This document shows, piece after piece, positions 22,265 to 31,917 of a stretch of 64,000 bases of DNA; position 1 is the first letter of the stretch, and each line of letters starts with the position of its first letter. The stretch is taken from contig CALYLX010000115.1 of assembly GCA_944990035.1 (NCBI GenBank), positions 186,001 to 250,000 of the forward strand. Reading direction: 5' to 3'. This DNA comes from Clitopilus passeckerianus. Taxonomy: Eukaryota > Basidiomycota > Agaricomycetes > Agaricales > Entolomataceae. The notes beneath the pieces were generated by a model. The model saw only the letters and a list, made by a program, of their open reading frames with translations, ran no database searches and was not told where the DNA came from. Made by a program: the position numbers and the translations under genes.

Positions 22265-23326
22265 ATGACCACCTACGTAAAAGCCACCTGCCATTGCGGC
22301 TTGAACACCTTCAAGGTGGCCTTCGAAACCTCGAAACTTCCAATTTTGGTTGATGCTTGCCACTGCAATTCCTGCCGACATTCGACTGGGCAGATGTATG
22401 TTCATTGCGTTCCCATCAATGGTGTACCCCTCGCCGAAGATGCTGCCGATGGCGTCAACACGCCTGCCAACCTCAACAATTTAGTCAGATACCACAGCTC
22501 AGATCATGCAGATCGAGTGTTTTGCAGGAAGTGTGGCGCACATGTCCTATTCCACTCCTACGGTCCCACGAATCCGCACTATTCGGTTTTCACCGGGTCA
22601 CTGGAGAAGGTGGATGGTATAGCAGGCATCGGTTACCACATCTACGTGGAGTCCACTTTGGACGGTGGTTTGGCAGACCATTACCGAGTTGAAGACGGAA
22701 GAATCATTCCCAGATATTCCGAAGACGAAGGAAGCGACGAGTTACCCGTGGATTGGAAGTCTGATATACTGCTTTCCAGGGACGACGCTGAAGCTCTACC
22801 TCTCCACTGCGCATGTGGGGCGATATCGTTTTATGTGACACGACCAACAGAAATCAAGGATCCGAAGGCAGAATACTGGCTTCAAGCTGCTGAAAAGGAG
22901 GGTGACCCGATTAGAATTGCCGGTGCTCATTGCGTATGCAAGGACTGCCGCCTCGCCGGTGGGAACCAGATTCAGAGTTGGATCGTGGCTCCCAACAAGA
23001 ATGTAATCGACCGGGCCACAGGAGAAGCAGTGAATCTAGTCGATGAAGATAAACGACCAAAAGGACTGGTCCGCTACAATTCAAGCCCAGGAAACCATAG
23101 GGAATTTTGTGGGGGGTGCGGTGCGACGGTATTCTGGTGGAACAACGACCGTCCTGCGCTGGATATTGGGGCAGGTATGATCTGTGAGCAGGCAGACGGG
23201 ACGAGGGCAGAGAAGTGGGTATGGTGGCATCAGAAAGTAATTCATCCGGAGGATGCTACTCATTCTACCGTGGCGACCATCCTGACCGAAGGTCTGAAAG
23301 AGACCCATTCTCTGGGCCAGAAATAA
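22265..23326 (+). CDS. Tandem GFA-domain (Mss4-like) protein 5
   Basis: Intronless 353-residue paralogue beginning MTTYVKATCHCGLNTFKV. The frame is open further upstream, but the TATA-like motif and the alignment with copies 1 and 3 favour 22265. Domain 1: CHCG, CHCNSCRHSTGQM and CRKCGAHVLFHS. Linker: ESTLDGGLADHYRVEDG. Domain 2: LHCACGAISFYVT, AHCVCKDCRLAGGNQIQSW (complete CxCxxC, as in copy 1), CGGCGATVFWW and RAEKWVWWHQKVIHPED. As both domains keep every metal cysteine, this and copy 1 are the best candidates for catalytically complete enzymes in the array. Confidence 0.88.
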   Translation: MTTYVKATCHCGLNTFKVAFETSKLPILVDACHCNSCRHSTGQMYVHCVPINGVPLAEDAADGVNTPANLNNLVRYHSSDHADRVFCRKCGAHVLFHSYGPTNPHYSVFTGSLEKVDGIAGIGYHIYVESTLDGGLADHYRVEDGRIIPRYSEDEGSDELPVDWKSDILLSRDDAEALPLHCACGAISFYVTRPTEIKDPKAEYWLQAAEKEGDPIRIAGAHCVCKDCRLAGGNQIQSWIVAPNKNVIDRATGEAVNLVDEDKRPKGLVRYNSSPGNHREFCGGCGATVFWWNNDRPALDIGAGMICEQADGTRAEKWVWWHQKVIHPEDATHSTVATILTEGLKETHSLGQK

Positions 23327-24140
23327 ACAGCAAATACCCTTGTATTGTTCCCACGTTGTAATGCGACGTCAACAGCATGTAATTGACCGCTGAGATCCAG
23401 AGCCAGAAGTATTGGACCCGAGATTTGCCGCAGATGAAGAACGATTGCTCCCTGATTGCTCCCATCCAGCCCTTTGGAGAGGAGCACTTAGAGAGAAATG
23501 ATCGAAACTGAGCGTGAGATTCCTCGCCAATTCCAACCCCACTTGAAGTACCCTACGAAGAAATCTCACAAAATGGCAGCTCTAGGAGCTGTATTCCTGT
23601 TGCCGAAACGTCTGTGAGCGAAAAATGGTGACTGTACTATCAAGGATGGTTTCACTGCCACCGATGCTTGACGCATTTTCGCATTGAATCTTGATGACAC
23701 CCAACCACGATCATTGGGCCATTCCTACTAAGGGGTCCACCAACATCCGGAAAGTGGCTCTACTCATTTGGGATGATTGGATACAACAGAGTCCCAAAGG
23801 AACCCTTCTAACGGCGCTCCAATAATCAGGGTGCACTGTTCCCTAATTCACCCGACATTCAAGTCTCTTAAGGTCTCCTTGGATCTCCGTCGGATAACCG
23901 CATGCGGTCCAACTTCCTCACACGACCTGCAAGCGACCTTTGGTAGCTGGAGCTTGCTGAATTGGAGTGGCTTCTGAAAGCTGTGTTGGTGCTATTACCG
24001 TCGATCAGGCCAAACATGCGCGTTTTCTCCTAGTAATTTCAGATGGGTCGATTCCCTATTCAGTCTGACAGGGGATACAGCTCTCCTAGGGGTAGGCAAT
24101 AAATACCCCAACTGCTCGAAAGCTTTTTCTCATTGTTACT
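23327..24140. other. Intergenic
   Basis: No gene was recognised. The right end holds an A/T-rich TATA-like motif (AATAAATA, 24098-24105) about 40 bp before the next ATG. Confidence 0.45.
24098..24105 (+). promoter_or_regulatory. TATA-like box
   Basis: AATAAATA about 36-43 bp upstream of the start codon at 24141. Confidence 0.35.
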
Positions 24141-25120
24141 ATGCCCGTCGCTATCCGTATTTTTTCTCCTGCAAAAACATGCTCTGCCTGGTCTACAGCG
24201 GACATGGGCCTCTGCAAAGCGCGAATCATTGATGTTGATTCGTCCTCTTTCTTTCCTCAACGCTCTCAGAACGAAAAGTACGTCGTCTTATTCAGCGTCC
24301 AGCCCCTGTTCTCAACCCTTCCTCCTTTAGCCTACCTCAGCCAGACCAGAAATTCGTCGACCACCTGCGTTCTGCAATGCAGGCACAAGCACCAGGCGAG
24401 GAGGAAGCCGCAATTCTCAACTTTGCCTCGAACCTCCTCAAGCTTCTGGGCTTTACTCAACCCGCCGAATCAAGGCAAACCATCACCGCCGGTGCCCAGT
24501 TTACCCAAGACCTCAACGAAGAGGGCAAGACGACCCGACGTGTCATTCGACGTAACTACGATCTTCCTCTCTTCATGGGAGGCCGTACTACCCACGCCAT
24601 AGCTGACTTGTGTATCGTACAAACCAGCAGCTCCTCTGCCAACTCTGACGAGGACACCGTCCTTCTTCTCGTCAAGGCACTCCCTCCCTCCTCGGTCAGC
24701 CCTCCCAGCTCTCCCATCATTGGAAAAGGCGAGAACTATACCAGTGGGGACCCCGTCAGCTGTGTCGAGGCTCAGCTTCTGGCTCAGGCCGTCGCTTCCT
24801 TCCAACAACACAATCGTCTCCTTCGCCGTCACCGCCTACCCCCTATCGAGTCCAAAGTTGTACCAGCACTCCTCATGATCGGATCTCAGCCTATCCTCTA
24901 CAAGATCGAGATCACTGCCGATCTCGTCGAATGCATCCAGAGCGATCGCACCCCTTCTTGCGCTACAAAGATCAGTCGTCTCATTTTGGGCGAGGCTGGG
25001 GTAATGGGAGGCGGTCTTGATGCCATCCAGGATAATCCAGATTGGCTTCGTGGTATGGTACCTCCAGAGAATCGGAGGAAGATCCTGAAGGGGTTGAACG
25101 CCTTCAAGGCTTGTCTTTGA
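24141..25120 (+). CDS. Conserved-looking protein of unknown function
   Basis: Two-exon gene. Exon 1 starts at 24141 (MPVAIRIFSPAKTCSAW). A 53-nt intron at 24278-24330 (GTACGT...TTTAG) joins NEN to LPQPDQKFVDHLRSAMQAQ in frame. The protein is about 308 residues, acidic to neutral, with no signal peptide or membrane segment. Features visible are ILNFASNLLKLLGFTQ, RRVIRRNYDLPLFMGGRTTH, IADLCIVQTS, DPVSCVEAQLLAQAVASFQQ and VVPALLMIGSQPILYKIEI. The VEAQLLAQAVASFQQHNRLL helix followed by PALLMIGSQPILYKI resembles proteins common in mushroom genomes that lack an assigned function. I do not assign one. Confidence 0.75.
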
Positions 25121-25690
25121 ACCCTGCTTTGCATCTCAAAAATTATGTGTGTATTTGTATACTTTCCTTGCTTTGCTGTCGTGAATATGTACCTGTATGT
25201 CGATGTGCATTAAATGGACCCATGAAATATCTGGAATATATTGTAACAAAACACAGATCCTTTCACATGGTTAAATCTCCTTTGCCTGGCACCCCTTCCC
25301 TTTTTAGAATCGCTATCGCATCCCCGCTGCGATCCAATACACAACGTTCCCTTGACTGAATGCAGAGAAAGCTCCACTCGGGCTTTGTGTCGTAGCTGAC
25401 TCGCCCGACGGCCGTGTTCTCGTGTATAAGAAGGGCATTTTGCCATCGTAATCCCGGGAATTAAATGTTAGCTCTAAGGAACTGTTGCAACAAACCACAT
25501 GAAGGCATTAACTATCCCCGAGTTCGATGCAAGAGAGAGACTGAACAGGCAGAGCTATCAACGGAAACAACGCAAATGCCTGTAGCAATTTGGTATCTTA
25601 TTGAACGCGTTATCAGGAAGCTGTATCAGATGACTTGGTTTAGGAGACAGTATATTTACGAACAGTCGGGAAGAAGTACAACCGAAGGAA
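25121..25690. other. Intergenic between convergent genes
   Basis: 3' flanks of the unknown protein and of the His-rich secreted gene. Nothing else was recognised. Confidence 0.45.
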
Positions 25691-26644
25691 CTAGTAGTGA
25701 CCATCCTTTCCATATCCGTAGTTGCCATATCCTCCATACCCGTACCCTTCATGTCCACGACCATCATGACCATGCTCATCGTGTCCGTGTCCATGTCCTG
25801 TATCGCCGTGCTCATCATAGCCATAACCGCCATAGCCACCATAACCATTTCCTTCATGTCCATGACCGTGTTCATCGTGTCCGTGACCATGCTCTTCATG
25901 TCCATGTCCATGTTCATCGTGGCCGAATCCGAAGAAGTCATCGTGTCCGTTCTTGTGGTCATCATGTCCATGCCCATGTTCGTCATGCCCGCCATGTCCA
26001 TGACCATGTTCGTCGTGGCCAAATCCGAAGAAATCGTCGTGTCCGTGGTCGCCATGGCCGTGTTCGTCATTCTTGTGCCCGTGCTCACCATGGCCATGTT
26101 CGTTGTGCCCATGCCCGTGGTCGTCGTGTCCGTGTCCATAACCATGTCCGTGATCCCCATGTCCATGTTCATCATGACCATATCCTCCATAACCAAAAGC
26201 ATCACCGCGACGATAGACCTCATGCCGATATCCGTCTCCGTAGTGGTTGTTTCCGTAGTGGTTTCCGTAGCCTTCGTGGTGTTTGTGTTCATGTTCATGA
26301 GTATAGCGTTCGAGCTTGCCGCCGTTGCCACCATGTCCACCAGCACCGCCGTTTCCAGCGTTGCCGCCATTTGCTTTTCCATCACGCTTGGAGTACTTGT
26401 GTTCGTCGTGATGGCCGCCGTGTTCGTGGAACTCTCCACCATTCCCGCCGTGTCCACCATGGCCACCATGACCAGCGTTACCGCCGTTGGCTACACCACT
26501 CTGTTCCTGTCCAAGAGTCAGTTTCGGGTACTCGCCGTGTATAGAATCGGAAATACTAACATGATCACGGGGAACGACCGTAGGGGCAGCAAAGGCGACG
26601 CCCAAGGAGAGAAGAACAACGGGCAAAAGTTGCTTGAAAAGCAT
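25691..26644 (-). CDS. Secreted His/Gly-rich repeat protein
   Basis: Intronless, 317 residues, starting at the ATG at 26644. Residues 1-20 form a signal peptide (MLFKQLLPVVLLSLGVAFAA). Two Gly/Asn blocks (about 52-70 and 91-109: NGGNAGHGGHGGHGGNGG and NGGNAGNGGAGGHGGNGG) flank a Lys-Arg at 86-87 (KYSKRDG). Residues 113-317 are dominated by His, Gly, Asp, Glu and Tyr, with HGHDEHGHGH-type repeats and a near-identical block seen twice (GHDDFFGFGHDEHGHGH). The tail turns to GYGGYG repeats. Dense HGH/DEH motifs could bind Zn, Cu or Ni, or act in pH-dependent assembly. It shares the signal-GGNGG-KR-GGNGG layout with the protein at 15774. No homologue is recognised by name. Confidence 0.8.
   Translation of the reverse strand: MLFKQLLPVVLLSLGVAFAAPTVVPRDHVSISDSIHGEYPKLTLGQEQSGVANGGNAGHGGHGGHGGNGGEFHEHGGHHDEHKYSKRDGKANGGNAGNGGAGGHGGNGGKLERYTHEHEHKHHEGYGNHYGNNHYGDGYRHEVYRRGDAFGYGGYGHDEHGHGDHGHGYGHGHDDHGHGHNEHGHGEHGHKNDEHGHGDHGHDDFFGFGHDEHGHGHGGHDEHGHGHDDHKNGHDDFFGFGHDEHGHGHEEHGHGHDEHGHGHEGNGYGGYGGYGYDEHGDTGHGHGHDEHGHDGRGHEGYGYGGYGNYGYGKDGHY
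25760..26180 (-). repeat. Coding repeats in the His-rich protein
   Basis: Imperfect repeats of short units encoding HDEHGHGH-like peptides. A larger unit encoding DDFFGFGHDEHGHGH occurs twice (around 25920-25960 and 26015-26045). Such arrays can change length by slippage, so length variation between strains is expected. Confidence 0.75.
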
Positions 26645-28076
26645 CGTTTGAGATAAAGAGTGTGTTTTAATGAAAGACTGGAAAATAGGCTGGAGCACTG
26701 AAGGAGTCCTGGAAGAGCAGGATAAATATTCCAGTGCTAACTGGTGGAATTTTATACCCCGGAGAGCGTGCGGCTGGCACAGAGGCTGGATTGGGCGGCT
26801 GACAATGAAGGACCATCGGCGGCATCAAGTGAGTCATTGGATCGAGGCTGGCTGCAGCTGGCAGATATTGTCGGGTAGTTTCAATGGAAGACGAAAAATG
26901 TACCAATGAGGGCGATCTGGTGAAAGATTCTGTGAAGTTGTTGACGACGCGGCAGCTACAGGCTCCTGAACGGTGTGCGTCGTGGGCTGCGCCTACGATG
27001 GCCCATATATTCAACTTCCACCCTTACAGACGCCTGCTTGGACGCATACGGGCCACTTTTTTTCGGCTTCATGAACCTCTGAAGTTCGTGTCAGCGGTCG
27101 TCTGTAAAATAGATCAGGTCAGTCCACCAAATCGTCTGGCCAGAGTAATCTGAGCGCGTACAGGAGATGCGACGACTCCTTGTTCAGCAGAGGTCATCTG
27201 AGCAGCAGAAGTCTCTGACAAACTATGATCCAAGCCAAGGTAGATCTGTATGTATTTTCTCCCTTGATTGACGATTCAGAGGGACAATCTTGGAACTGCT
27301 GGTGGATGTTGTAGACAACATTGACAGGGAATCTCGCAGGAAGACCGTCCATTGTCCATTATCTGCGTATATGCTGGATGCTGAAGGAAGACACAGGCCC
27401 GTTAGCTATATACACTACTTCACGAAACTGTGTGCATTAAATACTCACCAGGTTTTCATACCTTCGGGTGCAAGACGGCCAGAACCAGGCGTTCACGGCT
27501 AGAGAAGCAGCAAGCATTGTACGTTTGGGTGTTGTCATCGTGAGCACCGTCGAATTCCTTTCAGCGTAGGTTCAATGGATGTGCTCTTCGGATGGGGTTT
27601 TTGCGTGCACGGCAAATCCCGAACACCTTCCGAAGCCAACACCTAGTCCGATCGTCCCTGCATGCCACCTTCAGGGCCCGATAACTCTACAGCTGAACAT
27701 CCATCCATCGACCAGCCTAACTTCACCACGAATAATGCTTGGGTTGACTCGTACTGAGCCTCTGTGCTTATGTCGACCATCGAGCCCTGGACTTCATGGT
27801 TTTACCATTGTTATCCCGCCGATGTCATGCTAGCGAAGACCGAATTCATTTGACATCTTTCATATTCGCTATAGAAAATAACGACATGCCTCTAAAACGC
27901 TGCTAGTGCCTCTTCAACGTGGTACGATCTCTGCCGTATTTTCTTCATATAAGAATTCTGTATATGATCGGGATGTGCAACGTCTATCCGCCTCCTATGC
28001 CGGCTGAAACTATCTCCTATGACCAAGGCTTGAAAACTTCGCGACATCGTGAACTACGACGACTTCGACGTCTGCC
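26645..28076. other. Intergenic between divergent genes
   Basis: Contains the promoter of the His-rich gene (minus-strand TATA at 26750) and the promoter of the small membrane protein. ORFs of 60-90 codons here lack recognisable features. Confidence 0.45.
26750..26756 (-). promoter_or_regulatory. TATA box of the His-rich gene
   Basis: TATAAAA on the minus strand about 106 bp upstream of the ATG at 26644. Confidence 0.45.
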
Positions 28077-28557
28077 ATGACTTTCATAGGCGTGCAGTTG
28101 CTATTCGCCTCGCTATTCTGTGTTGGGTATGCTGCAGCTCAGTCGCTTGGAGGCGATAGGACAGCCTTCACAACGCTTGTCACTGTTGGTATGCCTAACT
28201 ACCTTTTCTTGGCGCTCTATAGCTGCTGAATTCGAGTCATCTCCACTTCCAGGAGGCATTCTCCTTCTTTCTGTGATATTCCTCACATTCTTTATGCTTC
28301 GAACGCGATGGAGACGAAGGCAGGCGCTACGAAATGGAACGCTGAATGTCATTCCGACAATCAACAGCAGTACCAATGCTAGCACCACCACGACTACTAC
28401 TAGTAGTCGCGAATCGACCCAGAAACCTCTTCGACCGGCCCTCAACGACCCTCCCACCTACACCACTTTACCAAAAGAACAAGAGGAACCCGACGCCGAG
28501 AACGTAGGAAATTTTCGGCCGCCATTTTGTTCACCCCATCTGACTCCTCAATTCTAG
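28077..28557 (+). CDS. Small single-pass membrane protein with PPxY motif
   Basis: Begins MTFIGVQLLFASLFCVGYAA (signal peptide). An intron of about 62 nt (from 28189, GTATGC, to the acceptor CTTCCAG) joins TLVTV to GGILLLSVIFLTFFMLRTRW, a membrane segment. A basic stop-transfer stretch (RTRWRRRQ) follows, then a Ser/Thr-rich cytosolic tail and NDPPTYTTLPKEQEE. DPPTY is a PPxY motif of the kind bound by WW domains of Rsp5/Nedd4 ubiquitin ligases. A nearer acceptor (28222) would give a 34-nt intron, which is less likely. The arrangement resembles the Rcr/Ssh4-type Rsp5 adaptors of yeast, but I see no family-level identity. Confidence 0.6.
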
Positions 28558-28976
28558 GCATCCCTCTCGTCGCCGAACGTGGGTTCTCCTGGCGTTAGTA
28601 ATCTCCACCGCAGCTCGCAAATTGGAATAGCTATCTGAATTGCGCAGCACCAATTCGCCAAGGAGAATCGTTCCGTTTGAGCAGGTCTTGTATTTCTGCC
28701 CTCCGACTTTGGTTTCACCGCCGTCAGCGCCCATGGACACTCGCGTCTCCCTAGCTACATTACAGGACTGTATTTTTATTATTGTACACAAATATTACTC
28801 ATCTCAGTGTTTTTTCCGGAGCCGTTCCTCCCAAGAATTCAAGTTCACCGCCTTGCACTGGTCAATGACCAGGCCAGTTTCGGCAGGCCGAAGTGACATC
28901 ATTTCCATTGTCCATCCGGTGGCAGTGCTCGCTATATAATACCCCACAAAGTACTGGGCAAGTCCCAGACACGATC
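28558..28976. other. Intergenic
   Basis: Short gap between two same-strand membrane-protein genes, with a TATA box at 28933. Confidence 0.45.
28933..28940 (+). promoter_or_regulatory. TATA box
   Basis: TATATAAT 37 bp before the ATG at 28977. Confidence 0.5.
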
Positions 28977-29764
28977 ATGCTTCCCTCGTCCCCACTATCA
29001 TGGCTATTACTGCTAACGCTCGCAAGCAGCGCAAACGCATACCCGTATTACGACGACGACAGGCGCCCCACAACGACATCTCGTATCATTGCTGGAGTTG
29101 TAGTCGGTGCGTCGAGCAGTATTTCCGATTCTGATCATCCGATAGCTAATTCTCGCGCGTCTACTATTTTAGGAGTCGGAGCGTTGATTTTCTTGCTCCT
29201 TATCTTTGGCATATGTAGAAGAAGACGCCGTGGTGGCATCAGCGGAGGCAGATATGGAGGAGCACCAGCACTCTTTTCGACGGCTCGGCCTGCAGGCGGC
29301 GCTGGTAGATGGGGAATGGGGCCGTTCGGTCGTAAACACGAGACCACTCAGCCTCAGAGCCAGTACTACCCGCAGCAACATCAGCAAGGAGCCTACAATG
29401 TACGTCTTTATAGTCCCGAGCTTAAGATGAGATCACTAATTCCTCATTTTTTCGTACAGGGACCACAATATAATGCTAACTCTGATGCTCCATACGAGAG
29501 TAATCCCGCTCCACCCCCATATAATCCGGATGGAGGTGATTCTACCATTCCTCCCTCAGGCGGTTACGCTCCTGTGAGTTTATACAATATATTAACCCCC
29601 AGTAGGGTACACATTGACCATTGTGTTATTAGCCTCCTGGACCCCCTCCCCAAGCACATGTTAAGGTATGCTTCCGTGACTAGCGACCTAACTCTAGTAA
29701 CTCATGCCTTTCTCCACAGAACGAGCCCTTTATCGGAGGCTTCAGAGGATCAGATCGTGTTTGA
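28977..29764 (+). CDS. Single-pass membrane protein with PPPY motif and Pro-rich tail
   Basis: Signal peptide MLPSSPLSWLLLLTLASSANA, short YPYYDDDRRP lumenal part, then a membrane segment assembled across a 66-nt intron: RIIAGVVVG joins VGALIFLLLIFGICRRRRRG. The cytosolic tail is Gly/Gln/Pro-rich (QPQSQYYPQQHQQGAYN) and carries APPPYNPDGG, a PPxY motif. Further introns after GAYN (GTACGT...TACAG), after GGYAP and after PPQAH lead to a final NEPFIGGFRGSDRV and stop at 29764. Like its upstream neighbour it has signal, one membrane helix, an Arg cluster and a PPxY, which fits an adaptor recruiting an Rsp5-type ligase to cargo at membranes. The yeast Rcr1/2 family is the closest known layout; this is inference. 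Confidence 0.7.
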
Positions 29765-31917
29765 ATCAACCGGAATTCGACATGGTAGCGATAGTTGTAT
29801 TTTACTCTGTACCTTATCTCATACACGGCTCTAATGTTTTCAAAGTGTGATCAACATTTTGCTTCCGTGTGCATCAGGGTGTAAACCTCGATAAAACGAG
29901 GCGAATTGACAGTTCCACCAAGTGTTTAAAGAGTAGATCGATTACGGTTCTGGGGGAAACGCCACCGGAAATCTCGCGATGGAAACACCAAAGGTAGGTT
30001 ACCGGATGTATGGATGGGTCACAAGATCACTATTCAGGAAGTAAACAACATGAAATTGCCCGCGATATTGCATCTCATAGTTGTTGTGGCGAACGTTGAC
30101 AGTTGCGATAATTTCCTGACAGACGGCACTAAAGAAAATATTCTGATCCTCTCGTCCACACTGGTACGTTCACGGTGATAGCACCCAAGTCGGTTGAGGC
30201 TCAGTTGTTAGGAGGCTCTTGACTCAAAATAGGGTAGAGGTAGCCGCACTGAATCGTGTCAACTCCTTGACGCCCAGCATGGTGCGTGTGCATGCCATTT
30301 CTCCATAACAAGGTAACTGAAGTCTATTTTTTTTTATGTAAAAGCGAGCCGGAATGTCACGGTGACAGGAGATATCGAGCGAACAGAACAGAATTCCGAG
30401 AAACTATGTATGTTACATCTAGAAGCTTTACACATGTTATTAGGCGGCCATACATGTTTTCCGCCGTCCCCCATCCCGTAGAGAGGAGCCAGGACAAGAA
30501 TCACTCGAATACAAAGTCGCACCGCCAGTCGCACGGCCTCTGGCAGTGTGCAGCAAAGGGGAGCTGAGAAACGGATTTGAAAAGGATCGGCGGAGGTAGG
30601 GCTGCCACCTAGCGCATATCCTAGTATCGAAACGTGTTCCAATACCCTTCTTCACTAACTCATGCGATAGCTCGATCTGGTGTGTTGAAAATGAACAAAA
30701 ACAGGGTTCGTCGGAAGGACTTCCCCATCCGAATCAGCTGATAGCCCATCGCCTTGTGGCGTTTTGATGAGTAATAAACAACATCATGGAGGGAATCACC
30801 ACATGTCAGGGAAAGCATTGAGCGCGGCTTTGATTAGTCGGCTTACTTCGAATTCTAGGAGATTGTTCTGACATATGTTATAACACCGGGGGCTTCGATC
30901 TCTTGTCAAAGCCCCACTCGATCGGTTTCTCACCGGTTAAATACCTGGGTATAGTTTGAACGAACCACGTATTGTCACTCGGGTTCACATGCGATATTCG
31001 GTCAGGAGAAGGAGAACTGCGTCATTGATACTTCTACAAGCGCTGAACCTCCGGTTATTAGAACTCAAATGATGCTTCTCAGAACTGTCGACTCGGGATT
31101 TGGCAGAAAACCGTGGGCGCCAATATACCTCGAAGCGGAGCTTAAAAGTCGGTAGACTTGATTTGGGTGGCTTTGGTACCAAAATTCTCGGGTTGGCGCT
31201 TGTTTAAACACCGCGAATCCTCAATCGCCGGAAATAGGCGACTTCGGGTAGAGGCGGTTGAATTTGGTCCCTGCCTTTTACCCGATCAGATAAAACATAC
31301 CACAGCCTCGCCTTCCGGACATCGAGTTGTGGCGAGAAGAAGGTTGATGATGCAGAACGGAATGCTGCGTATTGTAATTCATGAGATGTCAACGGTGTGA
31401 TTATGACATACGGAATGACCCACAGTGGCGAAATCGTGGAAGGTTCATTTTTTGGCATGGGACATAGACGGCGACTGGGCAGCCCTGGCGTTTGTTCCTT
31501 ATCAGAGTACTAGTAAGGTAAATTCAGTTTGTTAGTAGGTAGACGCAGCCTCGTGGCGCAGCTAAGGTAGATCATTGAAGAGTAGACGGTGACCTATTGT
31601 TTCTCTTCCTTGTCGGCTAACCTGCGCAGTGGGCCGGGAAATGAATGCAAATAATAATTATGGTATTCTTACATGAGGAGTTCTATACGGTACAATGATG
31701 ACGAGCGCATGTAGGATACAAGAGATGCCGATGTGATAAACAACAAGACAGATGACAACATAACGTCCAAGAAAGATGATGTATGAAACCATGAGCGAAA
31801 ACGTGCACGAGCATAGCAAGAAAGCGATGAGAGGGAAACGACTGGGGATAACAAGAAACATGCACGCCGCTCCGAGAGCCGATGGTTGTGTGGGCACCTG
31901 CTCTGTCATCAGGAGAG
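29765..31917. other. Intergenic, no gene recognised
   Basis: About 2.1 kb without supported genes; a T-run lies near 30330. ORFs are short and without motifs. The hydrophobic minus-strand ORF at 31658-31909 directly follows the stop of the next gene and is probably its 3' UTR. Confidence 0.45.

Noticed and set aside
25558..26656. Long ORFs in other frames across the His-rich gene (His/Arg-rich on plus, Met/Thr-rich on minus)
   Set aside because: They are frame shadows of the repetitive codons of the secreted protein. Only the minus frame from 26644 has a signal peptide and sensible composition.
31658..31909. Hydrophobic minus-strand ORF that looks like a membrane protein
   Set aside because: It starts 8 bp after the stop of the zinc-module gene on the same strand, and the T-rich DNA gives hydrophobic residues in more than one frame. 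It is more likely 3' UTR.
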